Counted from the stretch's first letter, positions 47,170 to 56,357 are shown. The stretch: DNA of 64,000 bases from Cohnella ginsengisoli (GCF_029525555.1 NZ_JAPDHZ010000003.1:1-64000); one strand, 5' to 3'. Notes: generated by a model not told the origin, from the sequence alone. Program-made: numbers and translations.

Positions 47170-48796
47170 CCGCGATGCCCTGCATCCTTCGGTATTCCTT
47201 CGGCGTCAGCCCCGTCTGCCTTTTGAACACCTTCGTGAAATGGACGGGATCCTTGTAGCCGACCTGCGCGGATATCTCGTAAATTTTGTATTGCACGTCC
47301 GAGAGCATCCGCTTCGCCTTCTCCATGCGAATGTCGGTCAAATATTCGAGAAACGTTTGATGCATTTCCTTTTTGAACAGCTTGCTCAGCCATACCGGCG
47401 TCACGTGTACCTCGGCCGCCACGCTCGGCAGCGTAAGGCTCTCCGCGTAGTGCGCGCGGATGAACTTGTCCGCCTCCTGGATGATCTGGCTCGGCGGCGC
47501 CGCGTGGCTGCGGAAGTCGACGGCCATGGCGAGCAGGAATTGCTCGGACTGCTCCCGCAGCGACTCCAGCGTGTCGAACTTCTCGAGCCGCTCCCAGACG
47601 ATTACCGGGTTGCGCTCCCAGGACCGGTCGGTCCAGCCGATCGCGGCCGCCTTTTTGAACAGGCTCAGCAGCCATTCGAAAATCCGCTGCTGCGTATCGC
47701 GGATATGGCCCGCGCCCCAGCGCTGCACCATCTCGACGAAGCGGTCCATCGCCGTCCGGATATCCTCGTCCGTGCCGTACCGGACCAGATCAAGCACCTC
47801 GTCCGTTTGCGCGATCGAAGGCACGTCCCGCTCCGCTTCGTTTTCCCAGCCGAGACTCGTCAGCACGCGGTTGCCGCCGTAGACGGCTTTTTGCATCAGA
47901 ATGTCCTCCGCTTCCTGATACAGCGCATGCAGGCGATTCGTATCGCCGCATCCCGAGCTGATCGCGACGCTCACGTTCACCTTCACGAATTGGTTCGCGC
48001 GCCGAATCAACAGCTCGGCCAGCTCCTTGCAAGCCTCGAGCCATCCGTTCTCGGGACAGGACAGCACGATCGCCCACCGGTTCTTCCGGTCGGGTACGAG
48101 GACGGCGCGATGCGGCATGTCCTCTTCCAGCGTCTGCTTGGCGACGTTGCCGATGCCGAACAGGATCAGCTCCTTCTCCAGCGGCGAGCCGTCCCGCGTC
48201 CCGATCGACTTCAGGTCGTCCACTTCGACGAGCAGGAGCGCCAGATGGCCGGCCAGGAGCCAATCGAGCTCCAGCGTTCGCAGCCTGTGAACGATTCGCG
48301 TCTCCCGGTACGGATCGTACGGCACCTCGATCAGCTCGCGCACGACCTCGTCGCGCATCTTGGGCAAGGCGGAGGTCAGATCGCTCTGCAGCCGGCTCTG
48401 GCGTTCGCGCTCGCTGCGCTCCTTGCGTAGCTGTCCGATCGTCCGGGTGACGATCTCGCCTAATTCCCCGGCGTTGATCGGCTTCAATATATAGTCCATC
48501 GCGCCCAACTTCATGGCCGTCCGAACGATGTCAAAATCGTCGTAACCGCTGACGACGATTCCCTTCCATCCTTGGGGACGCTCGGCGGACAGGCGCTCGA
48601 GCAGCTCGAGTCCCGACATGCGGTTCATCCGGATATCCGTGACGACGAGGTCGGGCAACCGCGCCCTGGCGATCGCCAGCGCCGTGTCGCCGTCGTCCGC
48701 GACCACCGTCTCCTCCACCCCGTAGTCGGCCCAGGGAATTTGCGTTCGAAGTCCTTCCCTAATCTCCAGTTCGTCGTCCACGATGAGCGCCAGCAC
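47162..48796 (-). CDS. YesN-type response regulator with AraC DNA-binding domain
   Basis: 544 residues. Receiver 1-125 with the acidic pair DDE (7-9), phospho-acceptor Asp54 in VVTDIRM, and Lys in LKPI near 105. A long linker region (about 130-430) follows, and a C-terminal AraC HTH pair (LPSVAAEVHVTPVWLSKLFK; YEISAQVGYKDPVHFTKVFK). It likely activates the adjacent permease-lipoprotein-surface protein operon. First gene of a two-gene operon with the kinase. Confidence 0.92.
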   Translation of the reverse strand: MLALIVDDELEIREGLRTQIPWADYGVEETVVADDGDTALAIARARLPDLVVTDIRMNRMSGLELLERLSAERPQGWKGIVVSGYDDFDIVRTAMKLGAMDYILKPINAGELGEIVTRTIGQLRKERSERERQSRLQSDLTSALPKMRDEVVRELIEVPYDPYRETRIVHRLRTLELDWLLAGHLALLLVEVDDLKSIGTRDGSPLEKELILFGIGNVAKQTLEEDMPHRAVLVPDRKNRWAIVLSCPENGWLEACKELAELLIRRANQFVKVNVSVAISSGCGDTNRLHALYQEAEDILMQKAVYGGNRVLTSLGWENEAERDVPSIAQTDEVLDLVRYGTDEDIRTAMDRFVEMVQRWGAGHIRDTQQRIFEWLLSLFKKAAAIGWTDRSWERNPVIVWERLEKFDTLESLREQSEQFLLAMAVDFRSHAAPPSQIIQEADKFIRAHYAESLTLPSVAAEVHVTPVWLSKLFKKEMHQTFLEYLTDIRMEKAKRMLSDVQYKIYEISAQVGYKDPVHFTKVFKRQTGLTPKEYRRMQGIADE

Positions 48797-49016
48797 GAGG
48801 GTCTCCCCTTTCCCATGAACCCGCTATAGTAGAATGCGGACATTCGTCAGAAAAGCATACCTTCGGCGCTCGCAAATCGCAATGTGCATATCTTAGCTTT
48901 TTAGGGGAAATGCGATATTGATCCGTGCCGTGCCAACGTGAACCGCATGCTTCATTGGTTGCGACCGGAATTTATGGCCAGTACTCCTTCCACTCATTTA
49001 CAAGGGTACGTATGAG

Positions 49017-49064
49017 ATGAAGCACGTCCCTCTTCATTCCGCGCGAATGGAGACGGGGCTTTTT
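49017..49064 (+). terminator. Terminator/possible attenuator ahead of a small ORF
   Basis: CATTC (49035-49039) with GAATG (49045-49049), extended by CCC/GGG and TCT/AGA with internal mismatches, is followed by T5-A-T4. An alternative helix ATGAAG (49017-49022) with CTTCAT (49032-49037) would break it. It sits 20-80 bases before a strong AAGGAGG and ATG, so a regulated leader is possible. I recognise no known riboswitch class. Confidence 0.45.
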
Positions 49065-49100
49065 ATTTTGTTGTTTGCTTTAAGGAGGTTTTGACGAGCG

Positions 49101-49181
49101 ATGGCATTTAAACCGGGCGCATGCCGAATTCGTAGAATATCATTTAACACGGCGTACCGTGGAGCGCAGAGGCCGACTTGA
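49101..49181 (+). CDS. Small open frame, 26 codons, possible gene remnant
   Basis: MAFKPGACRIRRISFNTAYR and six more residues, then stop. AAGGAGG lies 12 bases upstream, an excellent ribosome site. The next frame continues with LNADTVKPRNYFAKTYGGGF, which looks more protein-like than chance, so this may be the start of a frame-broken short gene. I do not recognise either piece. Confidence 0.25.
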   Translation: MAFKPGACRIRRISFNTAYRGAQRPT

Positions 49182-49484
49182 ACGCGGACACCGTGAAGCC
49201 GAGAAACTATTTTGCAAAAACGTATGGTGGCGGCTTCGAGGTGATTTTGAAGGGCTGCATCCTGAGTACGAGGTAATGGATTGGCGGGGATTATCCTATT
49301 TCTGCGACTTTGTATGGATTTTTATGACCGTCAAAGGCTTTTTCAATAAAATCTCCCCTTTAAAAGCTGATTTCCTACGTCTATACATCTTTTGTAATCC
49401 CATACGCCTCTTCCGGGACCCTCCTGCCGAAAAACATGCGTATTTGCAGGAATACGATGCGGCTTCGCCCAAAGGAGTTTAAAA

Positions 49485-49506
49485 CCTGCAATTAAGCAGG
49501 CTTTTT
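49485..49506 (+). terminator. Short intrinsic terminator
   Basis: CCTGC (49485-49489) and GCAGG (49496-49500) enclose a 6-base loop, followed by C and T5. It would end a plus-strand transcript from the gene-poor region just before the uronate promoter. Confidence 0.6.
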
Positions 49507-49549
49507 ATACAATCCATTATATTTACGAGCAAAAAAAACACCTACCACA

Positions 49550-49569
49550 CTACCATACAAGTATGGTAG
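49550..49569 (+). promoter_or_regulatory. GntR-type operator of the uronate operon
   Basis: CTACCATAC, AA, GTATGGTAG: 9-base perfect arms with a 2-base centre, 36 bases before the regulator gene. Size and symmetry suit an FCD-type GntR dimer, so autoregulation is inferred. Confidence 0.7.
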
Positions 49570-49605
49570 GATACTGGTGGAAAGCCCGGAAGGAGTCATG
49601 CTCCC

Positions 49606-50305
49606 ATGTATACGTACGGACGCGCACAGGAGCCCTCGGCGCGGGAGACGGTCTACGCGAAGCTGAAGGAACAGATTCTGAATCTGGAGCTGGCGCCCGG
49701 CACCGCCCTGTCCGAGAAGGAATCGTCGCTCGTGCTCGGCGTCAGCCGGACGCCGGTTCGCGAGAGCTTCGTGCGTCTCGCCCAGGAGGGCCTCGTGCAG
49801 GTGTTGCCGCAGCGGGGGGACGTTCGTCTCGCTCATCGATCCCGCGCTGGTCGAAGAAGCCCGGTTCATGCGCGAGCATCTCGAGCGTGCCGTCGTCAGG
49901 CTCGCCTGCGCGCATTTTCCCGACGCGCATCTGCACGCGCTCGAGGACAATCTGGCCCTGCAGCTGAAGAGCATCGAGCGCGAGGACGACCGCAGGCTGT
50001 TCGAGCTGGACGAAGCCTACCACCGGATTCTGTTCGACGGCTGCGGGAAGCTGGGTACGTGGCGCGCCATCGGGCAGATGAACGTCCATCTGAACCGCAG
50101 CCGGATGCTGCGGCTCGTGGCGGACCGCCATTGGCAGCATCTGTACGAACAACACGAGACGGTCTTTCGGGCCGTCAAGGCCGGCGATGCGGACCGGGCG
50201 GAACGCGTCATGCAGGAGCATCTCCTGCTCGGCGTTCGCGATCTGGCGCATCTGATGGAGAAGTACCCGCAATATTTCATATCGGGAGGAGACGGCAAGC
50301 CATGA
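49606..50305 (+). CDS. GntR family (FCD) regulator of the uronate operon, frameshifted
   Basis: Intended product about 232 residues. Winged helix 10-75 (ETVYAKLKEQILNLELAPGT; EKESSLVLGVSRTPVRESFV; GLVQVLPQRG). After a shift it continues TFVSLIDPALVEEARFMREH, then FCD-domain metal residues in FELDEAYHRILFDGCGK and EQHETVFRAVKAGD. The break is a G6 run, 49814-49819; five restores the join and exact length. Its stop overlaps the uxuA start by 4 bases. A longer frame that appears to fuse it to UxuA is a product of the shift. Confidence 0.85.
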
Positions 50306-51393
50306 GAATGACGTTCCGCTGGTTCGGCACGGGCAACGACACGATCTCGCTCGAGCAGATCCGGCAGATCCCGGGCGTCGAGGGGATCGTATGGTCGCTG
50401 CACGACATGCCCGCCGGAGAAGAATGGCCGATGGAGAAGATTGTTGCTTTACGCGACGAGGCGCACGCAGCCGGACTCAACATCGACGTGGTTGAAAGCG
50501 TGAACATCCACGAGGACATCAAGCTTGGGCTTCCGAGCAGGGACGCCTACATCGAGAATTACAAGCGAACCCTGGAGAAACTGGGCCAGGTCGGCGTCAA
50601 AGTCGTCTGCTACAACTTCATGCCCGTGTTCGACTGGCTGCGTACCGAGCTGCACAAGGAGATGGAGGACGGGTCCACCGCCCTGTTCTATGAAAAAAGC
50701 CGGATCGACAACATCGACCCGTTCGAACTGGTCCGGCAGATCAACGAAAACTCGGAGCTCACGATGCCGGGCTGGGAGCCGGAGCGGCTCGCGCATTTGA
50801 CCGCTTTGTTCGAAGCTTATACGGGCGTCACCGAAGAGGATCTATGGGAAAACGTGCGCTACTTCCTGGACGAGGTCATCCCCGTCGCTGCCCGTTGCGG
50901 CATCAAGATGGCGATCCACCCGGACGATCCGCCGTGGCCGATCTTCGGTCTCCCGCGCATCATGACGAGCCAGGCCAATTTCCGCCGGTTCCTCGCGCTG
51001 CACGATAGTCCGTACAACGGCATCACGCTGTGCAGCGGCTCGCTCGGCGCCAATCCGGCCAACGATATCGTGTCCATGATCCACGAGCTCGCGGACCGCA
51101 TCCCGTTCGCGCATATCCGGAACGTGCGCGTCTACGAAAACGGCGACTTCATCGAGACCTCCCATCGTACGCAGGACGGGACGGTCGACATCGCCGGCAT
51201 CGTAAAAGCGTATCACGACATCGGCTTCACGGGCTATGCGCGTCCGGACCACGGGCGTCATCTGTGGGGCGAGGTATGCCGTCCGGGCTACGGGCTGTAC
51301 GACCGCGCGCTCGGCATCATGTACTTGTGGGGGCTGTGGGACGCGGCGGTACGCGCGGCCGCGGACGCCAAGACCAAGGAGGCTGCCGTATGA
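50302..51393 (+). CDS. uxuA: Mannonate dehydratase
   Basis: 363 residues. [20 protein letters not shown] start, [82 protein letters not shown] and [13 protein letters not shown] are strongly conserved UxuA motifs (His/Cys/Asp metal site). It dehydrates D-mannonate to 2-keto-3-deoxygluconate in glucuronate breakdown. Second gene of gntR-uxuA-SDR, all coupled by 4-base overlaps. Confidence 0.96.
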   Translation: MRMTFRWFGTGNDTISLEQIRQIPGVEGIVWSLHDMPAGEEWPMEKIVALRDEAHAAGLNIDVVESVNIHEDIKLGLPSRDAYIENYKRTLEKLGQVGVKVVCYNFMPVFDWLRTELHKEMEDGSTALFYEKSRIDNIDPFELVRQINENSELTMPGWEPERLAHLTALFEAYTGVTEEDLWENVRYFLDEVIPVAARCGIKMAIHPDDPPWPIFGLPRIMTSQANFRRFLALHDSPYNGITLCSGSLGANPANDIVSMIHELADRIPFAHIRNVRVYENGDFIETSHRTQDGTVDIAGIVKAYHDIGFTGYARPDHGRHLWGEVCRPGYGLYDRALGIMYLWGLWDAAVRAAADAKTKEAAV

Positions 51394-52250
51394 GCGAGAA
51401 TCTCCTCCCGATCCACGAATCGCTCGCGGGCAAAGTCGCCGTCATCACCGGCGGCTCCGGCGTTCTGTGCCGCGTGATGGCCAAGGAGCTTGGCCGCCAA
51501 GGCGTCAAGGTCGCCGTTCTTAACCGGACGGCCGAAAAGGGCGAGCAGGTCGCGGCGGATATTCGGGCGGCGGGCGGCACGGCGATCGCCGTCGCCTGCG
51601 ACGCCACGGACGCGGACAGCGTGCGCGAGGCCGAGGCCGTCGTATCGCGAGAGCTGGGACCCTGCGACATCCTGATCAACGGCGCGGGCGGCAATCATCC
51701 GAGCGCCAATACGACGGGCGAGATTTTTCGCCCCGAAGACCTCGGGCAAGAAGGCGTGACCACCTTTTTCGACCTGAGCGCCGCCGGCTTCCGCGGCGTG
51801 CTCGACCTGAACTTTATGGGAACGCTCATCCCGTCCCAGATTTTCAGCCGATCGATGGCCGAGCGGGGCAGCGGCGTCATCGTCAACGTCTCGTCGATGA
51901 GCGCTCCGTCTCCGATGACGAAGGTACCCGCATACAGCGCGGCGAAGGCCGCCATCAACAACTGGACGCAGTGGCTCGCCGTGCATCTCGCGGAATCGGG
52001 CATCCGCGTCAATGCGCTGGCGCCGGGCTTTTTCCTGACCGAGCAGAACCGTGCCCTGCTCAAAAACGCGGACGGCTCGCTGACGGAGCGGTCCGGCAAA
52101 ATCATCGCGCACACGCCAATGCGCAGGTTCGGCCAACCGGAGGATCTGCTCGGCACGCTGCTCTGGCTCGTCGACGACGCGGCTTCCGGCTTCGTGACCG
52201 GCGCCTTCATCCCGGTGGACGGCGGCTTCATGGCGTATTCGGGCGTGTGA
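51390..52250 (+). CDS. uxuB: SDR-type D-mannonate oxidoreductase
   Basis: 286 residues. [20 protein letters not shown] (NAD(P) site, 18-37), [35 protein letters not shown] and AAK (Ser, Tyr-x-x-x-Lys), and a [10 protein letters not shown] end. It matches the YjmF-type SDR that converts fructuronate to mannonate in Bacillus-type glucuronate pathways, rather than the larger enterobacterial UxuB. Overlaps the uxuA stop by 4 bases. Confidence 0.85.
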   Translation: MSENLLPIHESLAGKVAVITGGSGVLCRVMAKELGRQGVKVAVLNRTAEKGEQVAADIRAAGGTAIAVACDATDADSVREAEAVVSRELGPCDILINGAGGNHPSANTTGEIFRPEDLGQEGVTTFFDLSAAGFRGVLDLNFMGTLIPSQIFSRSMAERGSGVIVNVSSMSAPSPMTKVPAYSAAKAAINNWTQWLAVHLAESGIRVNALAPGFFLTEQNRALLKNADGSLTERSGKIIAHTPMRRFGQPEDLLGTLLWLVDDAASGFVTGAFIPVDGGFMAYSGV

Positions 52251-52293
52251 CGGGAGCTTGCGCCTCTTGCATGGAGGGCCGGCGCAGCGCAAG

Positions 52294-52535
52294 CGTTGTT
52301 TCCGGTTGGGACTTCCTCGTCGAGTATAGTTAAGACAAGGCCGAGATTGTTTCTGGTGAGGACTTCTTTCTAGAAGAGACTGTCGCGAGGGTTTCGCTTA
52401 TTTCCGGTTGGGACTTCCTTGTATAGTTGGGTCGATGCGTAATTAGAATTGATTCTGGTCAGGACTACTTTTGCGTGGAAGTTTACGTGGAAGTTTGGCT
52501 CGGCGCAAGCGTTGTTTCCAATTTGAGACTTCTCG
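52294..52535. repeat. Five degenerate tandem repeats of about 51 bases
   Basis: The core TTGTTTCCGGTTGGGACTTC recurs, with changes, at about 52296, 52347, 52398, 52449 and 52512. The first four are exactly 51 bases apart and the last 63. Copies 1 and 3 (CCGGTTGGGACTTCC) and copies 2 and 4 (CTGGTGAGGACT, CTGGTCAGGACT) resemble each other most, suggesting a 102-base higher-order unit. All frames are interrupted by stops. It lies between the uxu stop and a terminator. Confidence 0.7.
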
Positions 52536-52541
52536 AGCTGC

Positions 52542-52615
52542 AAAAAAAAGCCCAGCGGGATACGGGTCGAAGCGGATCTTTCCGCTTCGGCGCCGCATCT
52601 GTCGCTGGGCTTTTT
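52542..52615. terminator. Bidirectional intrinsic terminator
   Basis: GCCCAGCG (52550-52557) pairs with CGCTGGGC (52603-52610), flanked by A8 and T5. A second hairpin, CGAAGCGG/CCGCTTCG (about 52568-52589), is inside. It serves the uxu operon (+) and the deacetylase gene (-). Confidence 0.9.
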
Positions 52616-52622
52616 GGATAGT

Positions 52623-53264
52623 TTACTTCATAGCAAGCAGCTCGCTGGCCGTGACGAACATGTAACCTTCCTTTATCAGCGTCCTTACAAGCGCCCGTAC
52701 CGCTTCAACGGTCTGGGACCGGTCGCCGTGGCCGTCGTGGAAAACCAAAATGCTGCCCGGCTCCACTACGGCGAGCGAAGCTTCCAGAATGTGATCGGCC
52801 CCGGGCATTTCCCAGTCCCGCGCAGCGCCGTTCACGCCGCCCATGACCGCGTAGCCGAGCTCGCGCGCGATGCGTTCGACCTTGGCGTCCGTCGCCAGAT
52901 AGGGCGGGCGAAATGTCGCGGGCTCAACGCCGACCGTCTCGCGGATCAAGTTGCCGGTGCGGACAAGCTCCGCCCTAACGGCTGCCTCGTCCAACTCGGT
53001 CAGATTCGGATGCGTGAACGAATGATTGCCGATCTCATGGCCTTCGGCATGCACGAGTCTCGCCGTATCGGGATCACGCTCGATCTGGTTGCCGTTCATA
53101 TAAAACGTCGCGCGTCCTCCCTCCTCGCGAAAAATAGCCAGCATCTGCGGGGTAAACTCGGGGTTCGGTCCGTCGTCGAAAGTGATGGCGATCGCCTTGG
53201 CGGACGTGCCGTGAATCGAGATCATCTCGGACGAATCGCGAGATCGGGCTTCGGCTTGGCTCAT
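52623..53264 (-). CDS. Polysaccharide deacetylase (NodB/CE4 family)
   Basis: 213 residues from ATG 53264 (GGAGAGG upstream). CE4 motifs: ITFDDGPNPEFTPQMLAIF (metal and catalytic Asp-Asp), ATFYMNGNQIER, IGNHSFTHPNLTEL (metal His pair), TFRPPYLATD, and LVFHDGHGDRSQTV (catalytic His). It removes N-acetyl groups from a glycan. No signal peptide or membrane anchor is seen, unlike most wall deacetylases, so it may act inside the cell or on small substrates, or its true start is missed. Confidence 0.9.
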   Translation of the reverse strand: MSQAEARSRDSSEMISIHGTSAKAIAITFDDGPNPEFTPQMLAIFREEGGRATFYMNGNQIERDPDTARLVHAEGHEIGNHSFTHPNLTELDEAAVRAELVRTGNLIRETVGVEPATFRPPYLATDAKVERIARELGYAVMGGVNGAARDWEMPGADHILEASLAVVEPGSILVFHDGHGDRSQTVEAVRALVRTLIKEGYMFVTASELLAMK

Positions 53265-53628
53265 ACGGCAACCTCTCCTTATGTACGATATAAATGGGCT
53301 TACCTTTTTCATCCATGAATTAGCATAGACGATATTCGCGATTTTTTCACTTTATTTAAGCCGATTGGATTCCCCGTCGAATGCACCCCATATTAAGATT
53401 GCCTAAGATTTGATTACAAGGGCCGATAAGCGCCTTAGGGCACTATCCCGGCGGACATGCGCGGCTTCGCGGTGACGGTAAACGCATTAGGGCGCGATCT
53501 TGGCAACAACGCGCGGCAATGGGGCGTCGATACGTTCCTACTGGCGCGACCTCGGCGGGAATGTGCAGCCTCCCCTTTATCCGCCGCGCCGCCGGCATGC
53601 GATGCGACGGCGGCGCGACGGATGCCTT
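53265..53628. other. Intergenic region between the deacetylase and permease genes
   Basis: Contains the AT-rich upstream region of the deacetylase gene (53280-53420) and, from 53428, a GC-rich degenerate repeat. No protein is recognised in either strand. Confidence 0.6.
53428..53570. repeat. Three degenerate GC-rich repeats of about 50-52 bases
   Basis: Units begin at 53428, 53480 and 53530. The first two share a GCGC-ATTAGGGC core, then ATC-GGC and GCGCGGC; the third is more diverged (GGCGCGACCTCGGCGG). Different core from the array at 52294, but nearly the same period. Confidence 0.5.
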
Positions 53629-54492
53629 TTACTCATAGTGATGGCGCCGCAGCGCAAACCTGCCGACGAGCGATACGACCCCGTACAACGCCATGGAAAG
53701 CACCGCGAGCAGCGCGATGGCGACCATGACCATGTCCATTTGAAACACTTGGCCTCCGTAGATGATCATGTAGCCGAGCCCGGCTTTCGACGACAAAAAC
53801 TCGCCCATGATGACGCCGACGAGCGTTAGGCCCACATTGACCTTCAGCGTCGCGATGAGATTCGGGACGCTCGCGGGCAGCAGCACCATCCGGAGCGTCT
53901 GCAGCTTGGTCGCGCCGAACGACTCCATCAGCTTCAGCTTCGACTGGCCGATCTCCTTGAAGCCTGACTCGAGCATCAGGATCGTGACGATGACCGAGAT
54001 GGCTATCGCCATGCCGTACACCGAATAGCAGTCGCCGAGCCAGATGTAGAAGATCGGTCCTAGCGCTACCTTGGGCAGCGCGTTCAGCACGACCATATAC
54101 GGCTCGAGTACTTTGGACGCGTACGCGGACCACCAGAGCGCGACCGCGATCGCCGTGCCGAGCGCCATCGACAGCGCCAGGCCGATGATTGTCTCCGTCG
54201 TCGTGACCCAGGCGTGATGCCACAGCCGTCCTTCGAGCGCCAGGCTTCTGAAGGCCGTTACCAGATGCGACGGACGGCTCGTCAGCATGGCGTCGACCCA
54301 TTTGCGGTCCGCGGCCAGCTCCCATACGCCGAGGAACGCCGCGAGCAGCGCGAATCTGGCGAGCCAGACGGCCATGCGCAAGAGCCGCTGCGCGCGCAAG
54401 TACTTCCTGTACTGCGGCGAAGCCGGACCGGCGGAGGCGACGGATTGAGGGTCCTTCGCGTCCGTCAATTCCTTATGCCTGTTCGACGACAT
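53629..54492 (-). CDS. ABC transporter permease, SsuC/TauC-like
   Basis: 287 residues. A basic cytosolic N-terminus (to about 40) is followed by six membrane helices of the BPD_transp_1 type: WLARFALLAAFLGVWELAA, ETIIGLALSMALGTAIAVAL, VVLNALPKVALGPIFYIWLG, then the EAA-like loop ESFGATKLQTLRMVLLPASV. The family imports sulfonates, nitrate/taurine or thiamine precursors. It overlaps the ATPase gene by 20 bases; last gene of the SBP-ATPase-permease operon. Confidence 0.88.
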   Translation of the reverse strand: MSSNRHKELTDAKDPQSVASAGPASPQYRKYLRAQRLLRMAVWLARFALLAAFLGVWELAADRKWVDAMLTSRPSHLVTAFRSLALEGRLWHHAWVTTTETIIGLALSMALGTAIAVALWWSAYASKVLEPYMVVLNALPKVALGPIFYIWLGDCYSVYGMAIAISVIVTILMLESGFKEIGQSKLKLMESFGATKLQTLRMVLLPASVPNLIATLKVNVGLTLVGVIMGEFLSSKAGLGYMIIYGGQVFQMDMVMVAIALLAVLSMALYGVVSLVGRFALRRHHYE

Positions 54493-55253
54493 GACTGTCC
54501 AGCTCCTTCCATATCGCGTTAAAATACGAATGGTAACGGCCCGCTTCCCGCTTTTTCCAGGGAGACAGTCCCTCGCCTTCGTCGAAACGGATGTCGTGGA
54601 CGCTGGCGATCGTGCCCGGCCGCTTCGATAGGACCATCACGCGGTCGGCCATGCCGATCGCCTCGGAGATGTCGTGCGTCACGAGCACAGCCGTCTTGCC
54701 TTGATCCTTGATGATATGAAAAACCTCGTCGGCCAGCGTCAACCGCGTCTGGTAGTCGAGCGCGGAAAAGGGCTCGTCGAGCAGCAAAATGTCCGGCTCC
54801 GTCACAAGCGTCCGGATGAGCGCCACCCGCTGCCGCATGCCGCCCGACAGCTGGGCCGGGTTGTGCCCGGCGAACCCGCCGAGACCGTAACGTTCGAGCA
54901 GCTCGAGCGCTTTGCGCTTCGCCTTCTTCATGTCCATGCGCCGGATCTCCGCGCCGACGAGCAGATTGCTCAGCAGATCCCGCCACTCGAACAGGTGGTC
55001 GTGCTGAAGCATGTAGCCCACCTTGGGGGGAGGCGCCGCGCACCTCCGCCCCGTCGATCAGCACCTTGCCCTTCGTCGGCTTTTGCATGCCCGAGACGAG
55101 GGAGAGCAAGGTGCTTTTCCCGCAGCCGCTCGGTCCGACGACGCTGATGAATTCCCCGCGTTCGATCGACGCACGAATGTCGCTCAGCGCCTCGGTTTCC
55201 TGCTTCAGCGTGAAATAACTGAGCCCAACGCCCTCCAGCTCGATTTGCGCCAT
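54473..55253 (-). CDS. ABC transporter ATPase, SsuB/TauB-like, frameshifted
   Basis: Intended product about 259 residues. Walker A VVGPSGCGKSTLLSL (about 39-53), then DGAEVRGASP. It continues in another frame with KVGYMLQHDHLFEWRDLL (Q-loop), LSGGMRQRVALIRTL (signature), and DILLLDEPFSALDYQTR (Walker B). The break is a G6 run at 55025-55030 (C6 in gene sense); five restores the join and the exact length. It powers the adjoining permease. Confidence 0.87.
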
Positions 55254-55257
55254 CGGT

Positions 55258-56357
55258 TCATCCCGCCTTCCCGATCCGCTGGACGAAGGACATATCGACG
55301 ATCTCGTTCATATCGGCGACCTTATCCTCGGCCTTCAACACGCCGTTGTCGATCAGCACGGTCTGCAGCTTGTCGAACGCTTCGGCGGTCAGCACCGGCG
55401 TTGCCGGCCACGTGTCTTGTTGCTGGTAGCGGCGAACCGATTCGACGATCCGTTCCTTCGGCGTCCCCCTCGAAATACGGCGAAAGCGCCGTCGCGATCT
55501 CGTCGTCGGACGCGCTCGCAAGCCAGGCGGTCGCCTTGGCGACGGCGTTCACGAAGCCTTGGATGATCTGCGGATTTTTATCGATATAGTCCGAGGTCGC
55601 GACGAACGACGTCTCCGGGAAATCGCCGAACGTCTCGCCAAGCGAGGCGACGTAGTAGGCCTTTCCTTCCGCGATAAGCGTGGAAGCGACCGGCTCGAAC
55701 AATTGGATATAATCGCCCTGCCCGCTCGCGAACGCGCCTGCCATCGCCGGCGCGGCGATGTTCGTGACGACGTTCGCCCCTTCCGCGCCCTGGGCTTTGA
55801 GCGTCGAGGCCATCACCATCTGCGGCGCGCTGCCGGGACGCCAGCCGACGATTTTCTTGCCTGCGAGCGCGTGCCAGTCGAAGGCGTCGGCCTTGTCGCG
55901 GGACAGCAGGAACGAGCCGTCCTTCATCGTCAGCTGGTGGAAAATCTTAAGCTTCTTGTCGCCCTGCTGGTTGTAAATATAGATGGCGGTCTCCGGTCCG
56001 ACGAGCGAGATGTCCGCCGTTCCCGCGATTAGCGCGGCCGCGCCCTTGTCTGAGCCCTGGGCCGTGTTCATGTCCAGCTTCAGGCCCTCTTCCTCGAAGT
56101 AGCCTCTGGAGATCGCGGCATAATACGGCGCGTAGAAGATCGAGCGGATGACCTCGGAAAATTTGATCGTCACGATCTCCTTCGGCGCGACGGACGCGCT
56201 CGGGCTCGGTTCGGCGGCGGACGTCGAGGGGGATGCGGACTCGGCGGGCTTGGCGCTCGGGCTCGCGGGCTTTTCGTTCGCGCCGCCGCACGACGACGCG
56301 AACGCCAGCAGCAGCGCGGCGAGCAGCAGCAAGACGGGTCTTTTTTGGCTTGAACAT
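55258..56357 (-). CDS. ABC transporter substrate-binding lipoprotein (SsuA/THI5-like), frameshifted twice
   Basis: Intended product about 365 residues from ATG 56357 (GGGAGG upstream). With one T fewer in the T6 run at 56341-56346, the start reads MFKPKRPVLLLLAALLLAFA with lipobox ASSC-G. A Ser/Ala/Pro linker leads to the NMT1/SsuA domain: FSEVIRSIFYAPYYAAISRG, then GSDKGAAALIAGTADISLVG. Near the end a C5 run at 55465-55469 needs one C fewer to give YFEGTPKERIVESVRRY. It captures the ligand for the ABC importer. Both corrections give an exact codon count. Confidence 0.85.

Larger units (their letters stand above)
48797..49605. other. Gene-poor 800-base region between the response regulator and the uronate operon
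   Basis: Lower in GC than its flanks, with no recognisable complete gene. It holds a leader-like hairpin set (49012-49064), a 26-codon open frame with a strong ribosome site (49101-49181), about 300 bases without convincing coding sense, a terminator (49485-49506) and a GntR-type palindrome (49550-49569). A frame at 49159-49482 exists, but its composition is not protein-like. The features before the uronate operon suggest a short plus-strand transcript. Confidence 0.5.

Noticed and set aside
48840..49080. T-box, TPP, SAM, M-box or glmS riboswitch
   Set aside because: None of the conserved core strings of these classes is visible; only a terminator with a competing helix remains.
49606..51393. 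Apparent 595-residue GntR-UxuA fusion
   Set aside because: Created by one extra G at 49814-49819. The corrected GntR stops at 50305, overlapping the uxuA ATG.
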